64,000 nt of DNA from RPQJ01 sp963778185 (GCA_963778185.1 CAVZTF010000004.1:625986-689985), one strand, 5' to 3'; numbered from the stretch's first letter, positions 1 to 10,348 are shown. The notes: a model not told the origin generated them from the letters alone. Translations and numbers: made by a program.

Positions 1-3
1 TCA

Positions 4-2097
4 GTGGGTTATTACGTGCTGCGAGGTGCGGCCGTGGCGCTCCTGGCGCTGCCGGCGGGCTTGCTCGCGGCCGACGGCGAGGTTCGGCCGCTCGAGGAGA
101 TCGTTGTCACCGCCTCGCTGCGCCCGGAAGCGGTCGGCGACTTCCCGGTGAGCACCACCGTCCTCGACGCCGCGCTGCTGCAGGCGGCCGGCCTGCAGCA
201 TTTCGCGGACGTCCTCGGTCTGGTGCCCAACCTCAACTGGTCGGGCGGCACGTCGCGCCCGCGCTATTTCCAGCTGCGCGGCATCGGTGAACTCGAGCAG
301 TACCAGGGGGCACCCAACCCCTCGGTCGCCTTCCTGGTCGACGACATCGATTTCAGCGGCGTCGGCATGCCGGCGACCTCCTTCGACGTGGAGCAGGTGG
401 AAGTCCTGCGCGGACCGCAAGGCACGCGCTACGGCGCAAACGCGCTCGCCGGGCTCATCAAGGTCAAGACCCGCGACCCACGCGTCGAGCCCGAGTTGCG
501 CAGCGAATTCACGGCGGGGGACGACGGCATGCTCGGGGTCGGGCTCGTGGCGGGCGGCGCGCTGGGGGAAGGCGGCGCGGCCCGGGACGATGCCTGGCGC
601 ATCGCTGCGCAGCGCGCGCGCAGCGACGGCTTCCGGCACAACGCCTACCTCGGACGCGACGACACCAACGGCCGCGACGAGCTTACCCTGCGCGGCAAGC
701 TGCGCTGGCACGCGACGGACGACTGGCGCGCCGAACTCGGCGGCCTCTACGTCGACCTCGACAACGGCTTCGACGTCTTCGTGCCGGACAATTCGTTGCG
801 CACGCTGTCCGATCGGCCCGGGCAGGACGCACAACGCTCGACGGGCGCATCGCTCAAGGTCACGGGCGAGCTGGGCCAGGCGTCGCTGCAGTCGACTTCA
901 GCCTACGCCGACTCGGACATCGTCTACAGCTTCGACGGCGACTGGGGCAACGATACGTACTGGGGAGAGTTCGCGCCGTACGACTACTTCTCCAGCTATG
1001 CGCGCGAGCGGCGCACGCTCAGCCAGGACCTGCGCCTCGTGAGCGACACGTCCGCCGCCGAGGGCGGCTTCGGCTGGCTCGTCGGCGCCTATCTGCTGCG
1101 CCTCGACGAGGACAACCTGCAGCACGACTATTTCGCGACCGAACTGCTGCGCCCGCCGCTCGCGACCGACTACCGGGCGACCAACGTCGCAGCCTACGGC
1201 GAACTCGAACGACGCGTGTTCGGCGAGACGGTGCTCTCGGGCGGGCTGCGCGTCGAATCGCGCTCGACCGACTACCGCGACAGCGACGGGGCGCGCTTCT
1301 CCCCCGGCGACACGATGGTCGGCGGGCACGTCTCCCTGGACGGCCGATTGAGCGCCACGACCGGCTGGTACGTGACTGCGAGCCGCGGCTACAAGGCGGG
1401 CGGCTTCAACATCGGCCAGTTCGTCCCGGAGGATCGCCGCCAGTTCGCGCCCGAGTACCTGTGGAGCCTCGAGACCGGCCTGCGGTACGCAAACGCGCCC
1501 GGCACGCTCGAGGCCGGGCTCGCGCTGTTCCACATGTGGCGCGATGAGCAGCAGGTGGCGACGTCGTTCCAGCTCGACCCGGGCGATCCGCTGTCCTACG
1601 TCTTCTACACCGACAACGCCGCGCGCGGTCGCAACTACGGCGCCGAGGCTTCGCTGCGCTGGTGGGTGACGAGCGCACTTACCCTCGGGGCGTCGCTCGG
1701 CCTGCTCGAGTCGGAGTACCTCGACTACAGCTACGGCGAGCGCGACCTCGACGGCCGCGAGCAGGCGCATGCGCCCGGCTACCAGTACGCACTTTCGGCG
1801 CAATGGCGGGACGTGCGCGGCTGGATGGCGCGCGTCGACCTGAACGGGTCGGGTGCCTTCTATTTCGACGCCAGCCACGACGAGCGCTCGCGTCCCTGCA
1901 CGCTCGTGAACCTGAAGGCCGGCCATGAGGGCCCGCGCTGGTCCGTGTACGCCTGGGCCCGCAACGTGTTCGACGAGGAATACGCCGTGCGCGGCTTCTA
2001 TTTCGGCCTGGAGCCGCCGGACTATGCGAACGAGCTGTACGTGCAGCGCGGCGACCCGAGGCAGCTCGGCGTGACCCTCGAGTGGCGGATTCTGTGA
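4..2097 (+). CDS. TonB-dependent outer-membrane receptor, probably for thiamine
   Basis: This encodes a 697-residue outer-membrane beta-barrel that would import a ligand using TonB/ExbBD energy. A hydrophobic signal peptide covers about residues 5-22. A TonB box (EEIVVTAS) follows at about 31-38, then a plug domain with the typical VEVLRGPQGTRYG segment near 130-142, then the barrel. The start used is a GTG three bases from the window edge, so a start further upstream cannot be excluded. The ligand is inferred from the next three genes (thiamine-binding protein, PnuT-like permease, thiamine kinase-like enzyme), which it precedes by 11 bp. Thiamine receptors in such operons are often under TPP riboswitch control, but any riboswitch would lie outside the window. 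Without this context it could only be called a generic TonB receptor. Confidence 0.85.
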   Translation: MGYYVLRGAAVALLALPAGLLAADGEVRPLEEIVVTASLRPEAVGDFPVSTTVLDAALLQAAGLQHFADVLGLVPNLNWSGGTSRPRYFQLRGIGELEQYQGAPNPSVAFLVDDIDFSGVGMPATSFDVEQVEVLRGPQGTRYGANALAGLIKVKTRDPRVEPELRSEFTAGDDGMLGVGLVAGGALGEGGAARDDAWRIAAQRARSDGFRHNAYLGRDDTNGRDELTLRGKLRWHATDDWRAELGGLYVDLDNGFDVFVPDNSLRTLSDRPGQDAQRSTGASLKVTGELGQASLQSTSAYADSDIVYSFDGDWGNDTYWGEFAPYDYFSSYARERRTLSQDLRLVSDTSAAEGGFGWLVGAYLLRLDEDNLQHDYFATELLRPPLATDYRATNVAAYGELERRVFGETVLSGGLRVESRSTDYRDSDGARFSPGDTMVGGHVSLDGRLSATTGWYVTASRGYKAGGFNIGQFVPEDRRQFAPEYLWSLETGLRYANAPGTLEAGLALFHMWRDEQQVATSFQLDPGDPLSYVFYTDNAARGRNYGAEASLRWWVTSALTLGASLGLLESEYLDYSYGERDLDGREQAHAPGYQYALSAQWRDVRGWMARVDLNGSGAFYFDASHDERSRPCTLVNLKAGHEGPRWSVYAWARNVFDEEYAVRGFYFGLEPPDYANELYVQRGDPRQLGVTLEWRIL

Positions 2098-2108
2098 GGA
2101 GTGAGCTC

Positions 2109-2351
2109 ATGCGCATTGCAGTCGACATCAGCCTGTATCCGCTCGACGCGGACTTCGTGCCCCCGATCAAGGACTTCATCGATCGCCTGAAGCGCCACGA
2201 GGAGCTCGACGTCGCGACCAACGCGATGAGCACCCAGGTATCGGGAGAGCACGACAGCGTGTTCGCCGCGCTGGCCGCCGAGACGAAGACGAGCTTCGAG
2301 TCCGGCCGCCGCGCGGTGTTCGTGATGAAGGTGCTCGGCGGAACGCCGTGA
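2109..2351 (+). CDS. YkoF/MTH1187-type thiamine-binding protein
   Basis: This is a small cytoplasmic protein of 80 residues resembling the MTH1187/YkoF family (DUF77), whose members bind thiamine or a precursor. It starts MRIAVDISLYPL and has the family-like pattern of a beta strand, then a helix with acidic and basic residues (FIDRLKRHEEL), then STQVSGEH. It is slightly shorter than the usual roughly 100 residues. An in-frame ATG at 2109 preceded by GAGGAGTGAG gives a good ribosome site. The gene sits between the TonB receptor and the PnuT-like permease and overlaps the latter by 4 bp, so the genes are probably translationally coupled. Its role may be to carry imported thiamine to the kinase. 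Family assignment is from motif memory, so confidence is moderate. Confidence 0.7.
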   Translation: MRIAVDISLYPLDADFVPPIKDFIDRLKRHEELDVATNAMSTQVSGEHDSVFAALAAETKTSFESGRRAVFVMKVLGGTP

Positions 2352-2944
2352 ACTCCGTCGCCGAGTGGATCGCGGTCGCGCTCGCGCTCGGCTACCTGCT
2401 GCTCGCGGTGCGCCAGAGCCTGTGGTGCTGGGCCTGCGCCGCGGCAAGCTCGGCGATCTACCTGGTGTTGTTCGCCCGCGGCGGGCTCTCCATGCAGGCC
2501 GCCCTGCAGGTGTTCTACGTCGCCATGGCCGCCTACGGGTGGCACTCCTGGCGCGGCGGGCGCGGCGAGCACGGGGGACGAGGGCAAGCGCTCGTTGTCT
2601 CGACGTGGACACCTGCGACACATGCGTGCGCGATCGGTGCCACGCTGGTTGCGACGGGTCTCAACGGCTGGCTGCTCGCGCCGGCCGGGGGCGCGGCCCT
2701 GCCCTACGTGGACGCGTTCGTCGCCTGGGTCAGCGTCCTCGCGACCTGGATGGTGGCCCGCAAGGTGCTCGAGAACTGGCTGTACTGGATCGTGATCGAC
2801 CTCGTTGCAGCCGGCCTCTACTGGTCGCAGGACTTTCGTGCGACGAGCGTGCTGTTCCTGGTCTACGTCGTGATCGCCGTGCACGGCTATTACAGGTGGC
2901 GGGCCGACGTGGCCCACGGCCGGGAGGCGGCGGCCCGTGCCTGA
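2348..2944 (+). CDS. pnuT: PnuC-family transporter, probably PnuT (thiamine)
   Basis: This 198-residue inner-membrane protein has about seven hydrophobic segments, the PnuC-family topology of facilitated vitamin uptake. Recognisable pieces are QSLWCWACAAASSAIYL near 22-38, QVFYVAMAAYGWHSWRG near 55-71 and the C-terminal NWLYWIVIDLVAAGLYW segment. PnuC proteins carry nicotinamide riboside, while PnuT paralogues carry thiamine, and the neighbours here point to thiamine. The GTG start overlaps the stop of the upstream gene by 4 bp, and the stop overlaps the start of the downstream kinase by 8 bp. Uptake would be driven by intracellular phosphorylation, which the next gene could supply. The family is secure; the substrate is inferred. 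Confidence 0.85.
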   Translation: MNSVAEWIAVALALGYLLLAVRQSLWCWACAAASSAIYLVLFARGGLSMQAALQVFYVAMAAYGWHSWRGGRGEHGGRGQALVVSTWTPATHACAIGATLVATGLNGWLLAPAGGAALPYVDAFVAWVSVLATWMVARKVLENWLYWIVIDLVAAGLYWSQDFRATSVLFLVYVVIAVHGYYRWRADVAHGREAAARA

Positions 2945-3821
2945 GCGCGAGGTGCGCGCGGCACTCGCGCGCCATCCGGCCACGCGAGCGCTCGCCACGA
3001 GCCCGATGCAGGTCGTGCCGGGCGGCTTGAGCAATCACGCCTGGCGGGCCGAGTGCGCAGGCGAGGGCTATTTCGTGCGGCTGGGCGCGAGCGAGGCGGA
3101 ACGGCTCGGGGTGAATCGCGCCAGCGAGTGCGCACTGCTTGCGACCGCGGCGTCCGCCGGTCTTGCGCCCGAGGTGATTGCCTGCGAACCGGGCAGCCGC
3201 CTGCTCGTGACGCGATGGGTGGCGGGCGGTCACTGGAGTCGTGCGGATGCGCACGAGCCGCGCAACCTGCGTCGCATCGGCGAGGCCCTGCGGCGGCTGC
3301 ATGCGCTGCCGCTGGCCGCCGGTGTACGCAGGCTCGATTTCGTGGCGCAGGCCGCACGACTCGAGGCCGACCTCGCGAGCTTTGCGGTCGCCGATGCCGG
3401 CCTGAAGCAGGCAGCGGAGGGGGCGGTTGCGATCCTGGCCTTGCAGGAGTCGCGGGTGACCCTGTGCCACAACGACCTGCATCACCTGAACGTCGTCGAC
3501 GACGGCGAACGGCTCTGGCTGGTCGACTGGGAGTACGGCGGTCGCGGCGATCCGCTGTTCGACCTCGCCGGGCTCTTCTGCCAGCACGATTGCTCCGCCG
3601 CCCAGCGCCTGGCCGTGCTCGACGCCTACGGGCAGCCGTGGCTCGCGTCGAGTCCGGGACTGGCGGCGGCCTGCCGGATCTTCGACTACGTGCAGTGGCT
3701 GTGGTACCGGCTCTGGATCGCGACTCATCCGGGCACGGCGGGGGAGTATGCCGATCGTGCCGCCGACCTGGCGAGACGGCTTGGTCGAGGCGGTTTGTCT
3801 GGCTTTAATAATGCCTCATAA
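2937..3821 (+). CDS. Thiamine kinase-like phosphotransferase (choline kinase fold)
   Basis: This 294-residue cytoplasmic kinase belongs to the choline/aminoglycoside phosphotransferase superfamily. The catalytic loop reads HNDLHHLNV at about residues 179-187, and the metal-binding DFG-equivalent lies in WLVDWEYGGRGDPLFDLA near 195-212. In this operon the likely substrate is thiamine, giving thiamine phosphate and trapping the imported vitamin. The gene overlaps the permease gene by 8 bp and begins with GTG. It is the last gene of the run; about 130 bp separate it from the ferredoxin gene. Choline or another small alcohol remains possible from sequence alone, so the substrate rests on context. 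Confidence 0.8.
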   Translation: MPEREVRAALARHPATRALATSPMQVVPGGLSNHAWRAECAGEGYFVRLGASEAERLGVNRASECALLATAASAGLAPEVIACEPGSRLLVTRWVAGGHWSRADAHEPRNLRRIGEALRRLHALPLAAGVRRLDFVAQAARLEADLASFAVADAGLKQAAEGAVAILALQESRVTLCHNDLHHLNVVDDGERLWLVDWEYGGRGDPLFDLAGLFCQHDCSAAQRLAVLDAYGQPWLASSPGLAAACRIFDYVQWLWYRLWIATHPGTAGEYADRAADLARRLGRGGLSGFNNAS

Positions 3822-3950
3822 CCGATTGTTCTATAAGGTCTATCAGGAGCCGTTCAAGGCCGCTTGAGCCCCTCGCGCTTTATCGCAGGTGCGCCGGCGC
3901 TACCGCGCTGCAATAATCCTCAGGTTTACGCAATGAATGGGGAACTGGGC

Positions 3951-4268
3951 ATGGCGATGATCCGGGTCGTGGATCGCGACGGCGTCGAGCACGAGGTCGA
4001 GGGACGCGTCGGGGTGAAGCTCATGGAGACCCTGCGCGAGTTCGATTATGGCGTGACGGCCATCTGCGGCGGACTGTGTTCCTGCGCCACCTGCCACGTC
4101 TTCATCGATCCCGACTGGGCGGGGCGCCTGCCGGCTCCGCAGGGCGACGAGAAGGAACTGCTGGTCGAGCTGCAGTACTACGAGGCGGGCCGTTCCCGCC
4201 TGAGCTGCCAGGTGGACTTCACCGAGTCCCTGGACGGCATCCGCCTCAGCGTCGCGCCCGACGAGTGA
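3951..4268 (+). CDS. Adrenodoxin-type [2Fe-2S] ferredoxin
   Basis: This 105-residue soluble electron carrier has the adrenodoxin/Isc-ferredoxin ligand pattern C-x5-C-x2-C (Cys39, Cys45, Cys48) plus a distal Cys86 in RLSCQV. Such ferredoxins feed P450s, dioxygenases or Fe-S assembly. I chose ATG 3951 because GGGGAAC lies about seven bases upstream. ATG 3933 is an alternative that would add six residues. It stands just upstream of a crotonase and thiolase gene, with only 10 bp to the former, so it may be cotranscribed with the beta-oxidation genes and serve an oxygenase encoded elsewhere. It is not beside the isc genes at 51-53 kb. Confidence 0.88.
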   Translation: MAMIRVVDRDGVEHEVEGRVGVKLMETLREFDYGVTAICGGLCSCATCHVFIDPDWAGRLPAPQGDEKELLVELQYYEAGRSRLSCQVDFTESLDGIRLSVAPDE

Positions 4269-4278
4269 GGTGACCCGC

Positions 4279-5055
4279 ATGAACGAAACCGTGCTGCTCG
4301 AGGTCCGCGACCGCGTCGCCACCGTCACATTGAACCGGCCCGAGGGCGGCAACGCCCTCGACATGGCCATGGGGCGCGACCTGCTCGCAGCAGCGCTGCG
4401 CTGCGAGGCCGACGCGGAAGTGCGCGCGGTGGTGGTCACCGGCGCCGGCAAGCATTTCTGCTTCGGCGGCGACCTGCGCGCCATGGCCGACCAGGGCGAG
4501 CGCGTCGGTGGCTACCTCAACGAGCTGACGACCAGCATCCACGCCGCGATCAGCGCCTTCACGCGCATGCGCGCGCCCGTGATCGCCGCGGTGAACGGCA
4601 CGGCCGCCGGCGGCGGCGTGGGCCTCGTGTGCATGACGGATCTCGCGATCGCCGGGCGTGGCAGCCGCTTCACGCTCGCCTACACCGGCGTGGGCCTTGC
4701 GCCCGACTGCAGCACGTCCTTCCTGCTGCCACGCATCGTCGGCCGGCGCCGTGCAGCGGAGCTCTTCCTGACCAATCGCGTGCTGAGCGCCGACGAGGCG
4801 CTGGACTGGGGACTCGTGAACCAGGTCGTGGAGGACGCGGAGGTGCTGGCGCAGGCGCACGCGCTCGCCGCCCGCTTCGCCGCGGGCCCCACCGGGTCAT
4901 ACGCCGCGGTCAAGCGCCTGATGGACACCGCGGACCCGGGGCTCGAGGCGCAGATGGCGCGCGAGGGCCGGGCGATCGCGACGCAGGCGCTGCACCCGCA
5001 CGGCGCGGAGGGTGTGCAGGCCTTCCTCGAAAAGCGCAAAGCCAGATTCGTCTGA
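4279..5055 (+). CDS. Enoyl-CoA hydratase/isomerase family protein (PaaG-like)
   Basis: This is a crotonase-fold protein of 258 residues. The oxyanion-hole segments are visible: GKHFCFGGDL near 58-67 and NGTAAGGGVGL near 106-116. The stretch where hydratases carry a catalytic glutamate (QPE type) reads LAYTGVGLAPD here. The two hydratase glutamates therefore appear absent and an aspartate takes the second position, as in PaaG-type double-bond isomerases. It probably moves double bonds in acyl-CoAs rather than hydrating them. ATG 4279 is preferred over GTG 4270 because GAGGTG sits at proper spacing. It is followed after 13 bp by a thiolase gene. Crotonase membership is firm; isomerase activity is inferred. 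Confidence 0.88.
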   Translation: MNETVLLEVRDRVATVTLNRPEGGNALDMAMGRDLLAAALRCEADAEVRAVVVTGAGKHFCFGGDLRAMADQGERVGGYLNELTTSIHAAISAFTRMRAPVIAAVNGTAAGGGVGLVCMTDLAIAGRGSRFTLAYTGVGLAPDCSTSFLLPRIVGRRRAAELFLTNRVLSADEALDWGLVNQVVEDAEVLAQAHALAARFAAGPTGSYAAVKRLMDTADPGLEAQMAREGRAIATQALHPHGAEGVQAFLEKRKARFV

Positions 5056-5068
5056 TGAGGACAACGAC

Positions 5069-6277
<1,209 letters not shown>

Positions 6278-6311
6278 CGCCGCGCCGCACCACGGACACG
6301 GGATGCATCAC

Positions 6312-8486
6312 ATGACACAGAACATCCGCTATTCCGTCGACGCCGACGGCATCGCCCTCCTCCTGATCGACGTGGCCGGGCGGCCGATGAACGTATTGAC
6401 GCCGGAATTCCGCGCCGACCTCTCGGAGTGCGTGGACCGCATCAAGGCGGACTCGAACGTCCGCGGTGCCGTCATCGCCTCGGCGAAGTCGAGCTTCATG
6501 GCGGGCGCCGACATCAAGGACATGGTGGGCGCCTTCGATCGCGGCATCACCGCGGTCGAGGCCGCGAGCTTCAGCCAGGAGCTCTCGCGCCTGCTGCGCA
6601 AGCTCGAGACCTGCGGCAAGCCGGTCGCGGCGGCGATCAACGGCGTGGCGCTCGGCGGCGGTCTCGAGGTCGCGCTTGCCTGCCACTACCGCGTCATGGC
6701 CGACGAGCCCAAGGCGGGCGTCGGCCTGCCCGAGGTGACCATCGGGCTGCTGCCCGGCGCGGGCGGCACCCAGCGCGTGCCGCGGCTGATCGGCGTGATC
6801 GAGGCGCTGAGGCTCATCACGGAAGGCCGCCAGTTGCGCCCGCAGGAGGCGCTCAAGAAGGGCCTCGTGAACGAGGTCGCGCCCACGGGCGAGATCATGG
6901 AGCGCGCACGGCAGTGGATCCTGAAGGGCGGCGAGGGCGTGCAGCCCTGGGACAAGAAGGGTTTCCGGGTGCCGGGCGGTGCCGGCCAGGCCTCCCCGGC
7001 GGTGGCGCAGGCCTACATGGCCGGCACGGCGCTCACGGCGAAGTCGACGATGCGCAATTACCCCGCGCCGCTCGCGATCCTCTCCTGCGTCTACGAAGGC
7101 ACGCAGCTGCCGATCGACGCCGGCCTCGCGGTAGAATCGAAGTACTTCGGGCAGCTGCTCGCAGGCCCCGTGGCGCGCAACCTGATGCGCACGATGTTCG
7201 TGAACAAGGGCGCGGCCGACAAGCTCGCGCGGCGCCCGGCGGGACCGCCCAAGTCGCAGGTGCGCCGGCTCGGCATCCTCGGCGCCGGCATGATGGGCGC
7301 CGGAGTGGCCCACGTCTCGGCGCTCGCCGGCATGGACGTCGTGCTGATCGACAGCACGCTCGAGCTCGCGGAGAAGGGCAAGGCGTACTCGCGCTCCCTG
7401 CTTGCGAAGGACGTCGAACGCAGCAAGCGCACGCAGGCGGATGCGGACGCGATCCTCGTGCGCATCAAGCCGACCACGAGCTACGACGATCTCGCGGGTT
7501 GCGACCTCGTCATCGAGGCGGTGTTCGAGAACCGCGAGATCAAGGCGGACGTGACCCAGAGGTCGGAGGCAGTGATCTCCAGGGTCGCGGTGTTCGCGAG
7601 CAACACCTCGACGCTGCCGATCACGGGTCTCGCGCAGGCCTCGAAGCGGCCCCCGCAGTTCATCGGCATCCACTTCTTCTCCCCCGTGGACAAGATGCCG
7701 CTGGTGGAGATCATCCTCGGCAAGAAGACCTCGGAAGAGACGCTCGCACGCGCGCTCGACTACGTCGGGCAGCTGCGCAAGACGCCGATCGTCGTGAACG
7801 ACAGCCGTGGCTTCTACACCAGCCGCTGCTTCGGCACCTTCGTGTACGAAGGCATGGCCCTGCTGCAAGAGGGCGTCAGCCCGGCGCTGATCGAGAATGC
7901 GGCGCGGATGGCCGGCATGCCGGTGGGCCCGCTGGCCGTCGCCGACGAGGTGACGATCGACCTGCAGTGGAAGGTCATCAGGCAGAGCGAGCAGGATCTC
8001 GGTCGCAGGTTCGTGAAGCCCGTGGGCTACGACGTGGTGCAGAAGTTCGTTGAGGACCTCAAGCGGCCCGGACGGCGCTTCGGCGCCGGCTTCTACGACT
8101 ATCCGCAGGGCGGCAGGAAGCACCTGTGGCCGGGCCTGAGCGGGGTGTACCCACTTGCCGGGCGGCAGCCGGAGGTCGCTGAAGTCCAGAAGCGCATCCT
8201 GTACATCCAGGCGCTCGAGACGACGCGCTGCATGGAGGAGGGCGTGGTGACGACCGCGGCGGAGGCGGACCTGGGCTCGATCCTGGGCTGGGGTTTCCCG
8301 GCCTGGACCGGCGGCACCCTGTCCTACATCGACACGATCGGCGTCCGCGAGTTCGTGGCGGAGTGCGAGCGCATGGCCAGGCGCTACGGGCAGCGGTTCA
8401 AGCCCTCGAAGTGGCTCAAGGCGCGGGCTGAGCGCGGCGACGCGTTTCACCCGGCGGGTGGTGGCGCTGGCGAGAAGGCGGCTTGA
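6312..8486 (+). CDS. Fatty-acid oxidation multifunctional enzyme, FadJ/FadB type
   Basis: This 724-residue fusion combines an N-terminal enoyl-CoA hydratase with a 3-hydroxyacyl-CoA dehydrogenase. The hydratase shows LPEVTIGLLPGAGGTQR near residues 140-156, with the catalytic glutamate kept. The dehydrogenase starts with the dinucleotide-binding LGILGAGMMGAG near 320-331, and its catalytic region is IGIHFFSPVDKMPLVE. The C-terminal dehydrogenase helical domain is complete. I prefer ATG 6312; ATG 6303 in frame would add three residues. It follows the thiolase gene by 34 bp, as alpha and beta subunits of the complex usually do. Confidence 0.92.
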   Translation: MTQNIRYSVDADGIALLLIDVAGRPMNVLTPEFRADLSECVDRIKADSNVRGAVIASAKSSFMAGADIKDMVGAFDRGITAVEAASFSQELSRLLRKLETCGKPVAAAINGVALGGGLEVALACHYRVMADEPKAGVGLPEVTIGLLPGAGGTQRVPRLIGVIEALRLITEGRQLRPQEALKKGLVNEVAPTGEIMERARQWILKGGEGVQPWDKKGFRVPGGAGQASPAVAQAYMAGTALTAKSTMRNYPAPLAILSCVYEGTQLPIDAGLAVESKYFGQLLAGPVARNLMRTMFVNKGAADKLARRPAGPPKSQVRRLGILGAGMMGAGVAHVSALAGMDVVLIDSTLELAEKGKAYSRSLLAKDVERSKRTQADADAILVRIKPTTSYDDLAGCDLVIEAVFENREIKADVTQRSEAVISRVAVFASNTSTLPITGLAQASKRPPQFIGIHFFSPVDKMPLVEIILGKKTSEETLARALDYVGQLRKTPIVVNDSRGFYTSRCFGTFVYEGMALLQEGVSPALIENAARMAGMPVGPLAVADEVTIDLQWKVIRQSEQDLGRRFVKPVGYDVVQKFVEDLKRPGRRFGAGFYDYPQGGRKHLWPGLSGVYPLAGRQPEVAEVQKRILYIQALETTRCMEEGVVTTAAEADLGSILGWGFPAWTGGTLSYIDTIGVREFVAECERMARRYGQRFKPSKWLKARAERGDAFHPAGGGAGEKAA

Positions 8487-8590
8487 TTTCGTTCGCTGAC
8501 GCGGTGGGACTGAGCGCGGGCGGCTGCTGTCTCGTCCGCGTCGCTGTGATCGCGCCATGTCGTTTCACCTGAATTACTGAGCGCTACTAC

Positions 8591-9553
8591 ATGCCGATTC
8601 CAGCCGCGTTTCGAGATCGCCTGAGCCTTCCGGTCATCGGCTCGCCGATGTTCATCGCCTCGACGCCCGACCTCGTCATCGAGCAGTGCAAGGCGGGCGT
8701 GGTCGGGTCGTTCCCGGCGCTCAATGCGCGGCCGGCGGCGCAGCTCGACGAGTGGCTGGCACGAATCAGCGAGGAACTGGCTGCCCACGCCGAGGCGAAT
8801 CCGGGTGCGAAGGTCGCGCCCTACGCGGTCAACCAGATCTGCCACGCGTCGAACGACCGGCTGGCGCACGACGTCGAGTCCTGCGTGCGCTACAAGGTGC
8901 CGCTCGTCATCACGAGCCTGCGGCCGCCGCGGGAGATCGTCGAGGCGGTGCACGGCTACGGCGGGCTGCTGTTCCACGACGTGATCAACGTCAGGCACGC
9001 GCGCAAGGCGGCCGAGCAGGGCGTGGACGGCATCATCGCGGTCTGCGCGGGCGCGGGCGGGCACGCCGGCACCACGAGCCCGTTCGCGCTGGTGCGCGAG
9101 ATCCGCGAGTTCTTCGACGGCACGATCGTGCTCGCGGGCGCCATGTCGAGCGGCGCGGACGTGCTCGCGGCGCAGGCGATCGGCGCGGACATGGCCTACG
9201 TCGGCACGCGGTTCCTCGCCACGCGCGAGGCGCACGTGATGGACGAGTACAAGCAGATGATCGTCGATTCGGGCTCGGAGGACGTGGTCTACACCTCGCT
9301 CTTCAGCGGCGTGAAGGGCAACTACCTGCGCGGCAGTGTCGTGCGCAGCGGCTTCGACCCGGACAACCTGCCGGAGGCCGACAAGAGCAAGATGAACTTC
9401 GGATCCGGCAGCGACCTGAAGGTGAAGGTCTGGCGGGACATCTGGAGCGCGGGCCAGGGCGTGGGCAACATCCACGAGGTGCTGCCGGCGGGCGAGCTGA
9501 TCGCGCGCATGGTGGCGGAGTACGAGGCGGCGAGACGTCGCCTCTGCGGTTGA
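8591..9553 (+). CDS. Nitronate monooxygenase family FMN protein
   Basis: This is a 320-residue TIM-barrel flavoprotein of the nitronate monooxygenase/2-nitropropane dioxygenase family. Visible family features are the N-terminal PVIGSPMFIAS, the phosphate-binding CAGAGGHAGTTSPFALV near 155-171 and GADMAYVGTRFLAT near 198-211. Proteins of this type in acyl-CoA clusters are often misnamed; some act as enoyl reductases or have unknown substrates. It starts about 100 bp after the multifunctional enzyme. The next gene, an SDR, starts about 30 bp downstream with a strong GGAGGAGA site. Family assignment is firm; substrate is unknown. Confidence 0.87.
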   Translation: MPIPAAFRDRLSLPVIGSPMFIASTPDLVIEQCKAGVVGSFPALNARPAAQLDEWLARISEELAAHAEANPGAKVAPYAVNQICHASNDRLAHDVESCVRYKVPLVITSLRPPREIVEAVHGYGGLLFHDVINVRHARKAAEQGVDGIIAVCAGAGGHAGTTSPFALVREIREFFDGTIVLAGAMSSGADVLAAQAIGADMAYVGTRFLATREAHVMDEYKQMIVDSGSEDVVYTSLFSGVKGNYLRGSVVRSGFDPDNLPEADKSKMNFGSGSDLKVKVWRDIWSAGQGVGNIHEVLPAGELIARMVAEYEAARRRLCG

Positions 9554-9582
9554 GCGGGAGTCCGCACCAGGAGGAGACGGTC

Positions 9583-10344
9583 ATGAGCGGGATGTTCGAC
9601 CTGACGGGCAAGGTAGCGGTGGTGACGGGCGCGAGCCGCGGCATCGGCGAGGCGATCGCCGAGGCGTACGCCCGCCAGGGCGCCGAGGTGGTGGTGTCGA
9701 GCCGCAAGCTGGACGGCTGCGAGGCGGTGACGCGCGGGATTGTCGCGGCCGGCGGCAAGGCGACTGCCATCGCCTGCCACATCGGGGAGATGGCGGCGAT
9801 CGAGGCGCTGTTCGCCGAGGTGCAGTCACGTTTCGGCCGGCTAGACGTGCTGGTGAACAACGCGGCAACCAACCCGTATTACGGACACATCCTCGACACC
9901 GACCTCGGCGCCTTCCAGAAGACGGTGGACGTGAACATCCGCGGCTACTTCTTCGCGTCGATCCTCGGCGGTCGCATGATGCGCGCGAGCGGCGGCGGCT
10001 CGATCATAAACATCGCGTCCGTGAACGCGATCCGGCCGGGACCGAAACAGGGCATCTACTCGGTCACCAAGGGCGCGGTGCTCAACATGACCAAGGCGTT
10101 CGCGGCCGAATGCGGCCCGGACGGCATCCGTGTGAACGCCATCCTGCCGGGACTCATCCGCACGAAGTTCGCCGGGGCACTGCTCGCCGACGAGCAGCAG
10201 CTCGAGCACTACATCGGGAGTAACCCGCTGCGCCGGGTCGGCGAGCCGCAGGACATCGCGGGCGCCGCGGTCTTCCTCGCGTCCAGCGCCTCGGCCTACG
10301 TGACCGGCGAATTCCTCGTCGTGGACGGCGGCTTCCTGGTCTGA
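9583..10344 (+). CDS. Short-chain dehydrogenase/reductase
   Basis: This 253-residue classical SDR has a TGASRGIGEA cofactor loop at about residues 15-24, an NNAA motif near 91-94, the catalytic serine in NIASVNA and the Tyr/Lys pair in YSVTKGA. It ends with GEFLVVDGGF, typical of FabG-like dehydrogenases. It is the last gene of the + strand lipid block and converges on gpmA with a gap of only 4 bp. The most likely role is NAD(P)-dependent oxidation or reduction of a hydroxyacyl or alcohol intermediate. The substrate cannot be read from sequence. Confidence 0.9.
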   Translation: MSGMFDLTGKVAVVTGASRGIGEAIAEAYARQGAEVVVSSRKLDGCEAVTRGIVAAGGKATAIACHIGEMAAIEALFAEVQSRFGRLDVLVNNAATNPYYGHILDTDLGAFQKTVDVNIRGYFFASILGGRMMRASGGGSIINIASVNAIRPGPKQGIYSVTKGAVLNMTKAFAAECGPDGIRVNAILPGLIRTKFAGALLADEQQLEHYIGSNPLRRVGEPQDIAGAAVFLASSASAYVTGEFLVVDGGFLV

Positions 10345-10348
10345 CGCG

